Source: Eubacterium sp. (GTDB taxonomy: Bacteria; Bacillota; Clostridia; Oscillospirales; Acutalibacteraceae). Taken from it: DNA of 5,346 nt. Below the pieces are notes generated by a model. The model saw only the letters and a list, made by a program, of their open reading frames with translations. It was not told the origin of the DNA and made no database searches. Both the position numbers and the translations under genes were made by a program. The DNA lies in contig JAILGO010000038.1 in the NCBI GenBank assembly GCA_024696725.1, forward strand, positions 1 to 5,346, read 5' to 3'. Below are positions 1 through 5,346 of the stretch, piece after piece. Numbering within the stretch: the first letter of the stretch is position 1; each line of letters starts with the position of its first letter.

Positions 1-390
1 ATCGGTATTGCTATTATTATCGTGATAATCCAACGGGAAGATATCTATAAACACACCCATATCCTTATCTAAACGCCAACTAACATCCAAATCGGTATTT
101 TTGTCAATCATTTTCGCAAAAGGATAGTAATAGTTATTAGAATACCTGTGACTCTTTATCTCAAATCTCCCGTCGTCATATCTCAGTCCGAGCAGTTTTT
201 CGTAATCAGACCTCTTGACAAAAACATCAATATCGTCGTCCCACGGGATGAAGCCATTATGGCGCACCGCGCCAAGCATCGTTCCGTAAGCCAGAGAATA
301 CTCTATGTTATTATTCTTACATATCTCGTCGAAACGTATAAGTATTTCTAATTCAGTTTTTTTAACTTCTTCTAACGATAATTCTTTCAT
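1..390 (-). CDS. LicD-family phosphotransferase, C-terminus cut by window edge
   Basis: This is the first 130 codons of a LicD-family protein; the frame runs open off the left edge with no stop. LicD proteins have a nucleotidyltransferase-like fold and transfer phospho-substituents, classically phosphocholine, onto sugars of surface polysaccharides or teichoic acids. Visible marks are the GT pair at residues 36-37, the family signature RHNGFIPWDDDID at 43-55 with its metal-binding aspartate cluster, and FIDIFPLD at about 114-121. The ATG at 388-390 is chosen because homology with the neighbouring LicD (1391-2194) begins there and no other start lies upstream in frame. Aligned without gaps, about 75 of 130 residues match that paralogue by eye. 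It follows the GT2 gene after 35 bp of AT-rich DNA with no recognisable Shine-Dalgarno. The donor and acceptor cannot be told from sequence. The C-terminal YGDYM-type motif lies outside the window. Confidence 0.93.
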   Translation of the reverse strand, partial: MKELSLEEVKKTELEILIRFDEICKNNNIEYSLAYGTMLGAVRHNGFIPWDDDIDVFVKRSDYEKLLGLRYDDGRFEIKSHRYSNNYYYPFAKMIDKNTDLDVSWRLDKDMGVFIDIFPLDYHDNNSNTD

Positions 391-425
391 TTTTAAATAA
401 TAATATTGGTTTAAGGAATATCCGA
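391..425 (-). other. 35-bp AT-rich gap between GT2 and the partial LicD gene
   Basis: This is the longest non-coding stretch in the window. It has no purine-rich Shine-Dalgarno near the LicD ATG, no stem-loop followed by a T run, and no convincing promoter boxes. An in-frame reading from the downstream LicD back through the gap meets no stop but also no start codon. I see nothing beyond a plain operon spacer. Confidence 0.6.
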
Positions 426-1394
426 TTAATAACCTCTGAGCCTCGTTCTCAGCAGTATAGAACGGTTGTATAAAAACCGGGAAAGCTTAAGCAGACTTAT
501 GGCGTAACGATGCTTTTTCCCGATAATGCTTTTATCTTCGATTTTTCCGTAGCATTTTAATATATCACCCTTAAGCTCGCCGTATCTGTCAAGACAAAGA
601 TTGTTTCTTATGATGGAATTCAGCAGGAAAAAATCCGCAAGAATTTTATTATATAGCTGATACGGATACGCTTCGCTTTCTTTATCAAAATCAGCGTCAA
701 TTATTTCATAAGCTTTTCTGCTGCTATCTATAAGCTTATATGTGATTTTTCCCGCAATACCCGCTTCGCCGTGTCTGAAATAAAAGTATTTTATCTGATT
801 TGAAACACAAACACGACTGCATTGTTTATATACAAAATAATTGCGTAACGAATCTTCGCCGAAAAATATATCGTCAGGCAGAACGGGAACCTTTTTCATG
901 AGCTCCTTTTTATAAAGCTTACCGCAGATATAACACAGGTCGTTATTCATATTTTTAACGGTATCTAAAAAAGAATAGGATTCGGTACGCTCAATCGGAT
1001 TACTGATTACGGGCGCATCAATATCGGTGGATATAAGCGAAATCGCAGATACGTCCGCTTCATTATTAATCAGTAATTCGTACAGATATTCAACGCAATC
1101 TCCTGAAATCCAGTCGTCGCTGTCCACGAAGGTCAAATATTCTCCGTTTGAATTCTCTATTCCGGCATCCCTTGCGCGTATCAGCCCTTTGTTTTCCTGA
1201 TGAACGGCTTTAATTCGGCTATCCTTCATTGCCCATTCGTCACACATTGCGGGACAGTTATCGGGCGAGCCGTCGTCGACAAGAATTATTTCAAGATTTT
1301 TATACGTTTGGTTAACAATGCTTTCAACGCATCGGTTGAGATATTTCTCGACGTTATAAACAGGTACTATAACAGTTATTAAGGGGTTATTCAT
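426..1394 (-). CDS. GT2-family glycosyltransferase (GT-A fold), second copy
   Basis: A 322-residue family 2 glycosyltransferase that should transfer a sugar from a nucleotide-sugar donor to a growing lipid-linked glycan at the cytoplasmic membrane face. The N-terminal GT-A domain shows ITVIVPVYNVEKYL at about 6-19, the nucleotide-binding DDGSPD at 40-45, GLIRARDAG at 70-78 and the DxD-type metal site DSDDW at 91-95. A GED at 179-181 matches the conserved acidic motif of this subfamily. No transmembrane helix is evident, and the C-terminal third is rich in Lys, Arg and aromatic residues. The ATG overlaps the stop of the upstream LicD gene (ATGA, 1391-1394) and has a good Shine-Dalgarno. The first 95 or so residues closely resemble the GT2 encoded at 2198-3214, whereas the C-terminal halves differ, so the two probably use different acceptors. 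The exact sugar cannot be assigned. Length is normal for the family and I see no frameshift. Confidence 0.96.
   Translation of the reverse strand: MNNPLITVIVPVYNVEKYLNRCVESIVNQTYKNLEIILVDDGSPDNCPAMCDEWAMKDSRIKAVHQENKGLIRARDAGIENSNGEYLTFVDSDDWISGDCVEYLYELLINNEADVSAISLISTDIDAPVISNPIERTESYSFLDTVKNMNNDLCYICGKLYKKELMKKVPVLPDDIFFGEDSLRNYFVYKQCSRVCVSNQIKYFYFRHGEAGIAGKITYKLIDSSRKAYEIIDADFDKESEAYPYQLYNKILADFFLLNSIIRNNLCLDRYGELKGDILKCYGKIEDKSIIGKKHRYAISLLKLSRFLYNRSILLRTRLRGY
1264..1331 (-). repeat. 68-bp direct repeat in GT2 N-terminal coding DNA, copy 2
   Basis: This segment matches 3093-3160 at 60 of 68 positions by direct alignment, same orientation, offset 1829 bp. It encodes the CVESIVNQTYKNLEIILVDD-type block of the nucleotide-binding region. 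The similarity is the best-kept part of a paralogous gene pair rather than a mobile repeat. Confidence 0.8.
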
Positions 1395-2194
1395 TCGGTG
1401 CTCCTTTTATACGCGCTGAAGCTGTGGTTTGAAACTCGCTTTTCAACAGGCGGCATAGTCATATAATCTCCGTAATGAACGCTGAGGTAATAATCGTATT
1501 CTTTAAAAATAGGGAATTCGGCATCTTCAAAACGGACGTTAACGGTTTCCTTAAGCATATCTGATTTCCACAAAATTTTATTAGTTATTGTAACGCCACA
1601 GCAATCACCGTCCTTAAACCTGGCAAACCATTTTTCAACGGCTCTGATAATAAGCTTTTTGAAGGGAAAACAGAGAGTGCGAAGAAAAAGCTTAACAATG
1701 AACTTAAGACTTAACTCCTTCTGATAAAGAAGCTTATCACCGACAAAATAGATAATACTTATCAAAAATTTATGAAAAACAGGATGATTAAAGGTTTTAT
1801 CCTTAGCTGTATCAAGGTAATCAAGCGGGAAAATATCAATAAAGATTCCCATATCCTTATCAATTCTTCCGCCCTCGTACAATTCCGTATTCTTATCTAC
1901 TATTTTAGCGTAAGGGAAATAAAAGCCTTTTGAATATCTGTAATTTCTTATTTCATAGTTTTCGTCGGAGAATCTCAGCTTCATCAGCTTTTCATATTCG
2001 TCGCGCCACAGATACACGTCAATATCGTCATCCCACGGAATAAAACCGTTATGACGTACGGCGCCGAGACAGGTACCGCCGGCAAGCACGTAGCTTATAC
2101 CGTTTTCCCTGCAAACGCTGTCAAGCCTCTTAAGCATATTGAGCTCTGACGTTTGGATTTCTTCCAGAGTTAATTCTTTTCTTTCCTCCGACAT
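1391..2194 (-). CDS. LicD-family phosphotransferase, complete copy
   Basis: A complete 267-residue LicD-family protein, expected to attach phosphocholine or another phospho-substituent to a sugar of the surface polysaccharide. In order it shows GGT at 39-41, the signature RHNGFIPWDDDID at 47-59 (aspartates 55, 56, 57 and 59), FIDIFPLD at 118-125, and the C-terminal YGDYM at 241-245 followed by MPP and a histidine at 257. All are typical of active LicD proteins. Residues 140-190 are hydrophobic and basic (FHKFLISIIYFVG and LFLRTLCFPFKKLIIR), which suggests membrane association. The ATG lies 3 bp after the TAG of the upstream GT2; an AAGAGG at 2207-2212 is a plausible but long-spaced (12 nt) ribosome site. 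The start falls four codons upstream of the position aligned with the paralogue's start. No licA/B/C-type choline uptake or activation gene is in the window, so a choline substrate is unproven. Confidence 0.96.
   Translation of the reverse strand: MSEERKELTLEEIQTSELNMLKRLDSVCRENGISYVLAGGTCLGAVRHNGFIPWDDDIDVYLWRDEYEKLMKLRFSDENYEIRNYRYSKGFYFPYAKIVDKNTELYEGGRIDKDMGIFIDIFPLDYLDTAKDKTFNHPVFHKFLISIIYFVGDKLLYQKELSLKFIVKLFLRTLCFPFKKLIIRAVEKWFARFKDGDCCGVTITNKILWKSDMLKETVNVRFEDAEFPIFKEYDYYLSVHYGDYMTMPPVEKRVSNHSFSAYKRSTE
1401..1407 (-). promoter_or_regulatory. Ribosome binding site inside the end of the LicD gene
   Basis: The minus strand reads AAAGGAG, six bases before the ATG at 1392-1394 that starts the second GT2. 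It lies within the Lys-Arg-Ser codons at the LicD C-terminus, next to the ATGA stop/start overlap, and supports that start. Confidence 0.75.
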
Positions 2195-2197
2195 AAT

Positions 2198-3214
2198 CTA
2201 AATAAACCTCTTAAGCAATTTCAAATATAAATTCACAAAACTGATTCTTCCGTTTTTTAATGCAATAACAAGTATTTTCGTATGGAGAGGAAGCCTTGCA
2301 TTATCAATAAAACCTAATTCATCTTTTAAATAATCGTTATTTACAACCGCATCGAGAACAATATTGGTCTGAGCCACAGACTTCGGATTAGCTCTGCTCG
2401 CTTCGTTTCTGATTACAAAATTCGTTAAAAACAGAAGATAATACGGAAGCTGAGCGCTTAAATCAACGCCGAGCTTTTCGCTTTTTTTCTTAAGCGCACG
2501 ATACGGGAGCATATAGATATCGGGAAGCCTCGGGTCATAGCTTGCAGTCATTGATTCGGGATTCTGGCGGTAATAATAAAGAGGCTTGTCGACAAAAGCT
2601 ATGCTTTGACACTCCATTAAGCAGGGATAAGTAAACGCGATATCCTCACCGAGACGGATTCTGTCGTCGACGTCGAATATATGTTTTTTAAGTATGTCGG
2701 CTTTAAAGACCTTAGTCCAGCAACACGGGTATATTCCGAAACGATAGAAGCGCTCTTTAAAAAGCATTGTCGGAAATATTTCCTTCTCGATTTCATTTCG
2801 GGAATATATTTCCTTTGAGAGATTATATTCGCTCTTTTCGTTTCTGTCGGGAAAGGCGTAGTAAAACTGAGTGATAACACAGTCGGGGTTATACTTCTGT
2901 ACCGAATCGGCAACTCTTTCATACATCGTTTCGCCGATAAAATCGTCGCCGTCGACAAAGCAGATATAGTCCCCCGTTGCGATTTCAACGCCCGATTTTC
3001 TCGCGGCGATAAGACCGCCGTTTTTCTTATGTATAACGCGTATACGACCGTCCTTAGCCGCCCACTTATCGCAGATAAGCGGACATCCGTCAGGCGAGCC
3101 GTCGTCAACGAGAATTATCTCTATATTTTTATATGTTTGGTTAACGATGCTTTCAATGCACTGCTCAAGGTATTTTTCAACCTTGAATATAGGTACAATA
3201 ATACTGAATTTCAT
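2198..3214 (-). CDS. GT2-family glycosyltransferase (GT-A fold), first copy
   Basis: A 338-residue family 2 glycosyltransferase, likely adding one sugar to the lipid-linked repeat unit in the cytoplasm. The GT-A domain shows FSIIVPIFKVEKYL at about 3-16, DDGSPD at 37-42, GLIAARKSG at 67-75 and the metal-binding DGDDF at 88-92. GED at 189-191 and YYYRQNPESMT near residue 230 are typical of capsule/EPS enzymes of this type. The frame stays open upstream to a TTG at 3272-3274, and another ATG lies seven codons upstream of the chosen start. I chose the ATG at 3212-3214 because the family N-terminus (MKFSIIVP) begins exactly there, the longer forms would run into the upstream polymerase gene, and GGTGA sits just before it. 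The stop of the upstream gene is 4 bp away, so translation is probably coupled. Its N-terminal part is a close paralogue of the GT2 at 426-1394. The sugar is not assignable. Confidence 0.95.
   Translation of the reverse strand: MKFSIIVPIFKVEKYLEQCIESIVNQTYKNIEIILVDDGSPDGCPLICDKWAAKDGRIRVIHKKNGGLIAARKSGVEIATGDYICFVDGDDFIGETMYERVADSVQKYNPDCVITQFYYAFPDRNEKSEYNLSKEIYSRNEIEKEIFPTMLFKERFYRFGIYPCCWTKVFKADILKKHIFDVDDRIRLGEDIAFTYPCLMECQSIAFVDKPLYYYRQNPESMTASYDPRLPDIYMLPYRALKKKSEKLGVDLSAQLPYYLLFLTNFVIRNEASRANPKSVAQTNIVLDAVVNNDYLKDELGFIDNARLPLHTKILVIALKNGRISFVNLYLKLLKRFI
2207..2212 (-). promoter_or_regulatory. Possible ribosome binding site for the complete LicD gene
   Basis: The minus strand reads AAGAGG inside the last codons of the upstream GT2, twelve bases before the LicD ATG at 2192-2194. 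The spacing is longer than ideal, so initiation may depend on coupling with the GT2 stop, which is only 3 bp from the start. Confidence 0.45.
3093..3160 (-). repeat. 68-bp direct repeat in GT2 N-terminal coding DNA, copy 1
   Basis: Partner of 1264-1331, with 8 mismatches and no gaps. Both copies sit at equivalent places in their GT2 genes, just ahead of and across the DDGSPD motif, consistent with gene duplication and possibly later gene conversion. Confidence 0.8.
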
Positions 3215-3218
3215 ATTA

Positions 3219-3223
3219 TCACC
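3219..3223 (-). promoter_or_regulatory. Ribosome binding site overlapping the upstream stop codon
   Basis: The minus strand reads GGTGA four bases before the ATG at 3212-3214; GGTGA matches the 3' part of the AGGAGGTGA consensus. Its TGA is also the stop codon of the EpsG-like gene, so ribosomes finishing that gene are placed over the start of the GT2, as expected for coupled translation. The match is short and the spacing tight. Confidence 0.55.
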
Positions 3224-4463
3224 ACGTATAATCATAAACACCCATCGCTTCCCACTCATACCTGAAATGAGCAAAGGTTAACGAGGTACCGTTATAGTCG
3301 TACCAGAGATGAACAAGCGAGTATGCGATAACAATCATAATTATGATTGGTCTTGCACTATATAAAAAGCGTTCAATCGGTATTGCGTAATACTTAAGGT
3401 AGTTATCGCCCTTTTCAGTTATTACGTCCTTCTGCGCCTGCATTCCTATCATAAAGAGAAGCGCTACTATTACGGGAACAATCCATCTTGTGAAACGCAT
3501 AAAAATCATTCCGCTGAAGATAGAGCCCACAACAAAATACAGCGTCAGCGAGCCGTAACGGTAAAACATTGATGCTTCGTTTTTCGAATCGTGTTTTTTC
3601 AGATAATAGCTTACGAATAAAACCACTACTACCGCTACTAAAACTGTAATTCTGTTTACGTTAATCGAGGTTTCCTGAGCGAGAATATCTGCGCCTACAT
3701 GACGCTCGGCTCGTCCCGCAATAGAGAGAATGAGCTTATTGTCGCTGTCCTCGGCAAGCGTCTGAACGATAAAGTTACCGCCGATAAGGCTGAACATAAA
3801 GATAAAGTTTACAAATACGCTGTCGAACCTATAAAGAACGACCGTGACCAGAATTAGCGAAACGGCGAGAAGTCCGGCAGAATGCAAATAAAAAGCAATA
3901 ACCAGGCCCGCAATACAAAAAGGAATCAGCTTCTTCTCAACAAACATTACATACGCACATAACACTATTATTGCAAAGCATAATCCGTTTCTTACACCCG
4001 AGGCAATATCATAGTAATAATAAGTGCTCAAAAAGAACAGCGTACCGACGTAAACGTAGAATTTGCTTATATCAAACCTTTTCTGTGCGAGAACAGCCAT
4101 AATCGAGTAAGAGCCGTAAGCAACAGCGATAGCTATAGTCTGGAGCCAGTGGTTACTCTTGGTTCGGCTAACAATCCAGAAAAGATAGCGGACCGAAACA
4201 TAGTTTTCCATATCGTGGTTATTAACCTCGATGAATTCCTTCATCTTATCCCAGCCGCCGTCCCGAAGGTCGTTTATAGCTCTGTAATACCTATGTAAAT
4301 CATCGGTAACATCGGGTACAAGCTGATAAGCCATATAAGCAAACAGCACCGTCATCACGGCAAAGGATATCCAGCTGTACTTTCGGGGTAAAATCCAATA
4401 CATTACCGAAAATATAGCAATAATGATTATAAAAGACTGAATCGCCGTAGCGCCGAAAAACAA
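3219..4463 (-). CDS. EpsG/Wzy-like polytopic membrane protein, probable polysaccharide polymerase
   Basis: A 414-residue integral membrane protein with about ten to twelve hydrophobic segments, for example near residues 5-24, 31-49, 106-126, 134-152, 160-176, 179-210, 217-235, 271-287, 304-322, 328-341 and 371-387. The layout fits EpsG-family proteins, thought to polymerise exopolysaccharide repeat units in the membrane. Supporting marks are an acidic/aromatic loop after the second helix (DDLHRYY, 54-60), an arginine at the head of a helix (GVRNG, 156-160) and a histidine-serine pair in a later helix (H194, S195); these resemble features of the family, which is poorly conserved overall. It sits directly after the EpsF-like GT4, a common pairing. 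The predicted start is TTG at 4461-4463, backed by a strong Shine-Dalgarno at ideal distance; the nearest in-frame ATG is residue 21 and would remove the first helix. Polymerase activity is inferred; a flippase or O-acetyltransferase role seems less likely. Confidence 0.88.
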   Translation of the reverse strand: MFFGATAIQSFIIIIAIFSVMYWILPRKYSWISFAVMTVLFAYMAYQLVPDVTDDLHRYYRAINDLRDGGWDKMKEFIEVNNHDMENYVSVRYLFWIVSRTKSNHWLQTIAIAVAYGSYSIMAVLAQKRFDISKFYVYVGTLFFLSTYYYYDIASGVRNGLCFAIIVLCAYVMFVEKKLIPFCIAGLVIAFYLHSAGLLAVSLILVTVVLYRFDSVFVNFIFMFSLIGGNFIVQTLAEDSDNKLILSIAGRAERHVGADILAQETSINVNRITVLVAVVVVLFVSYYLKKHDSKNEASMFYRYGSLTLYFVVGSIFSGMIFMRFTRWIVPVIVALLFMIGMQAQKDVITEKGDNYLKYYAIPIERFLYSARPIIIMIVIAYSLVHLWYDYNGTSLTFAHFRYEWEAMGVYDYTW

Positions 4464-4468
4464 TTTTA

Positions 4469-4476
4469 CCCCTCCC
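4469..4476 (-). promoter_or_regulatory. Strong ribosome binding site fixing a TTG start
   Basis: The minus strand reads GGGAGGGG, containing a perfect GGAGG core seven bases before the TTG at 4461-4463. No ATG or GTG lies at a suitable distance, so this site decides the start of the EpsG-like gene. It occupies most of the 20-bp gap after the GT4 stop codon. Confidence 0.82.
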
Positions 4477-4483
4477 TTCCAAA

Positions 4484-5346
4484 CTACATTGAATAGTATT
4501 TTTCGAGCAGCTTTATAACATTTGAAATCTCATAAACGGAAACAAGCTGCCTATTATCAATTTCCGTTCTCTTGCATTGCAAAAGCTTTAACGCGGTATC
4601 AGCCCATTCTGAAGGAGTACGTGACAGGCTTAAAAATGAGACGTTGTCATTATATTTTACGTCCGTGGTTACCGCGTCTGAAATAAGACACGGAAGCTTC
4701 GAAGCCTGCGCTTCAATGAGCGATACGGGAAGCGCTTCAAAAAGCGACTGGAAAACCATAATATCAAACGCCTGATAAAACTTATATATATCGCTTCTTG
4801 AGCCGGTAAAAATCACCTTTTCGTTAAGCCCGCATTCGTCGATTACCTTTTTAACCGGTCCGTCGTCTACAATCTGACCAACAAGCATCAGTATTGCATC
4901 GGGCTTCCTTTTAACTATTTCAGAGAAAACTTTAACGAGAAAAGTCTGATTCTTTATTTCATAAACTGTTCCGACGTGACCTACAAGAAGCTCGTTTTCT
5001 GCAATACTGAACTCACGGCGGATTTCGTTTCTGTATTCTTCATTATAAGAAAATCGCGCGGTGTCGATTCCGTTGGGGATAATAATTCCGTTATTTGAAT
5101 ACTCCTTATCACCGTATAAGAATCTTCCCGACTGATTTGAGCAGGCGAATTTAAGATTTGAATAACGCTTAAGCACAAAGCGCATAACCGTCGTATAAAG
5201 CCTGTAAGGTAAATTCTCTTTTCTGTTCCATCGTACCGTATGGGAATGAGAAGCTCTTACCTTAACTCCGTTCTTTGCAGCAGCCATAAGAACAAAGCCG
5301 CTGAAGAAAATCACGTGGGAATGGACAATATCAAATTTATGAGAAG
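4484..5346 (-). CDS. GT4-family glycosyltransferase (EpsF-like), N-terminus cut by window edge
   Basis: The C-terminal 286 residues of a GT-B fold, family 4 glycosyltransferase; the frame is open to the right edge, so the real start, perhaps 80-100 residues further out, is missing. Within the window the frame contains a GTG at 5312-5314, but this codes an internal valine in the conserved block FDIVHSHVIFFSG, not a start. Numbering visible residues from 5344, further marks are ASHSH at about 31-35, ACSNQSGRFLYGD at about 68-80, NGID at 91-94, GHVGTVYEIKNQ at about 122-133, and the EX7E pair at E203 and E211 inside FEALPVSLIEAQ. These match EpsF-like enzymes that add a sugar during exopolysaccharide assembly on the cytoplasmic side. 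The usual arginine in the VGR motif is threonine here, and the usual EGLP reads EALP. The stop lies 20 bp before the EpsG-like gene. Confidence 0.94.
   Translation of the reverse strand, partial: SHKFDIVHSHVIFFSGFVLMAAAKNGVKVRASHSHTVRWNRKENLPYRLYTTVMRFVLKRYSNLKFACSNQSGRFLYGDKEYSNNGIIIPNGIDTARFSYNEEYRNEIRREFSIAENELLVGHVGTVYEIKNQTFLVKVFSEIVKRKPDAILMLVGQIVDDGPVKKVIDECGLNEKVIFTGSRSDIYKFYQAFDIMVFQSLFEALPVSLIEAQASKLPCLISDAVTTDVKYNDNVSFLSLSRTPSEWADTALKLLQCKRTEIDNRQLVSVYEISNVIKLLEKYYSM

Noticed and set aside
148..351. Plus-strand open frame of 67 codons
   Set aside because: It is antisense to the partial LicD coding region, which has clear family motifs; the plus-strand product resembles nothing I recognise.
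1200..1382. Plus-strand open frame whose product resembles the one at 3029-3265
   Set aside because: The two look alike (RAVV, IFI, LVN, AFNA) only because they lie opposite the conserved N-terminal region of the two paralogous GT2 genes. The shared sequence is explained by the minus-strand genes.
2172..2190. GGAGG inside the first codons of the complete LicD gene, hinting at a later start
   Set aside because: No ATG, GTG or TTG follows at a workable distance; the codon aligned with the paralogue's start is AGA, only two bases after the motif.
2617..3108. Minus-strand open frame of 163 codons in another phase
   Set aside because: It lies inside the first GT2 gene, which carries DDGSPD, DGDD and GED motifs in its own frame; the alternative product is Ser/Thr/Arg-rich and domain-free.
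3215..3274. Longer N-terminus for the first GT2 (TTG or earlier ATG start)
   Set aside because: The extra residues are not family-like, overlap the end of the EpsG-like gene, and the standard GT2 N-terminus begins at the ATG at 3212-3214.
486..5173. Nine copies of the palindrome CTTAAG (486, 570, 1550, 1703, 2129, 2210, 2489, 3393, 5168), several-fold above the chance level
   Set aside because: Each copy falls in frame as CTT AAG, a Leu-Lys pair in the minus-strand proteins, so codon preference in Lys- and Leu-rich helices explains them; they show no regular spacing and no intergenic placement.
1..5346. Search for promoters, terminators, tRNA/rRNA, CRISPR arrays, insertion sequences, riboswitches and toxin-antitoxin or defence genes
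   Set aside because: Coding sequence fills the window except for gaps of at most 35 bp, and no hairpin plus T-run, spaced repeat array, transposase motif or RNA-like fold was seen by eye.

Overview
The window is a stretch of a surface-polysaccharide (capsule/exopolysaccharide type) biosynthesis operon. All six genes lie on the minus strand, so transcription runs from high to low coordinates. Shine-Dalgarno sequences of the AGGAGG type, moderate-to-low GC, a TTG start behind a strong ribosome site and an EpsF/EpsG/LicD gene content suggest a Firmicute, most likely a gut-type member of the Clostridia. This host call is an inference from style and gene content; no taxonomic marker gene is present.

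In transcription order: (1) a GT4-family glycosyltransferase, cut at its N-terminus by the right window edge (4484-5346); (2) a polytopic EpsG/Wzy-like membrane protein, the likely polymerase (3219-4463, TTG start); (3) a GT2-family glycosyltransferase (2198-3214); (4) a LicD-family phosphotransferase (1391-2194); (5) a second GT2-family glycosyltransferase (426-1394); (6) a second LicD-family protein, cut at its C-terminus by the left window edge (1-390). Junctions are 20 bp, 4 bp, 3 bp, a 4-bp ATGA overlap and 35 bp. No promoter, terminator, RNA gene, mobile element or CRISPR array is visible, and no gap exceeds 35 bp, so this looks like the middle of one long polycistronic unit.

How the genes may work together (inference from families): the GT4 and the two GT2 enzymes add sugars to a lipid-linked repeat unit at the cytoplasmic face of the membrane; the LicD proteins attach phospho-substituents such as phosphocholine to those sugars; and the EpsG-like protein polymerises the repeat units. 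The most notable organisation is GT2-LicD-GT2-LicD, which looks like a duplicated two-gene cassette. The LicD pair is about 58% identical by eye over the visible 130 residues. The GT2 pair shares a near-identical N-terminal block, including a 68-bp DNA stretch with only 8 mismatches, but diverges in its C-terminal halves. I see no clearly new type of biological system; the interest lies in this duplication and in the unknown substituents the LicD proteins add.
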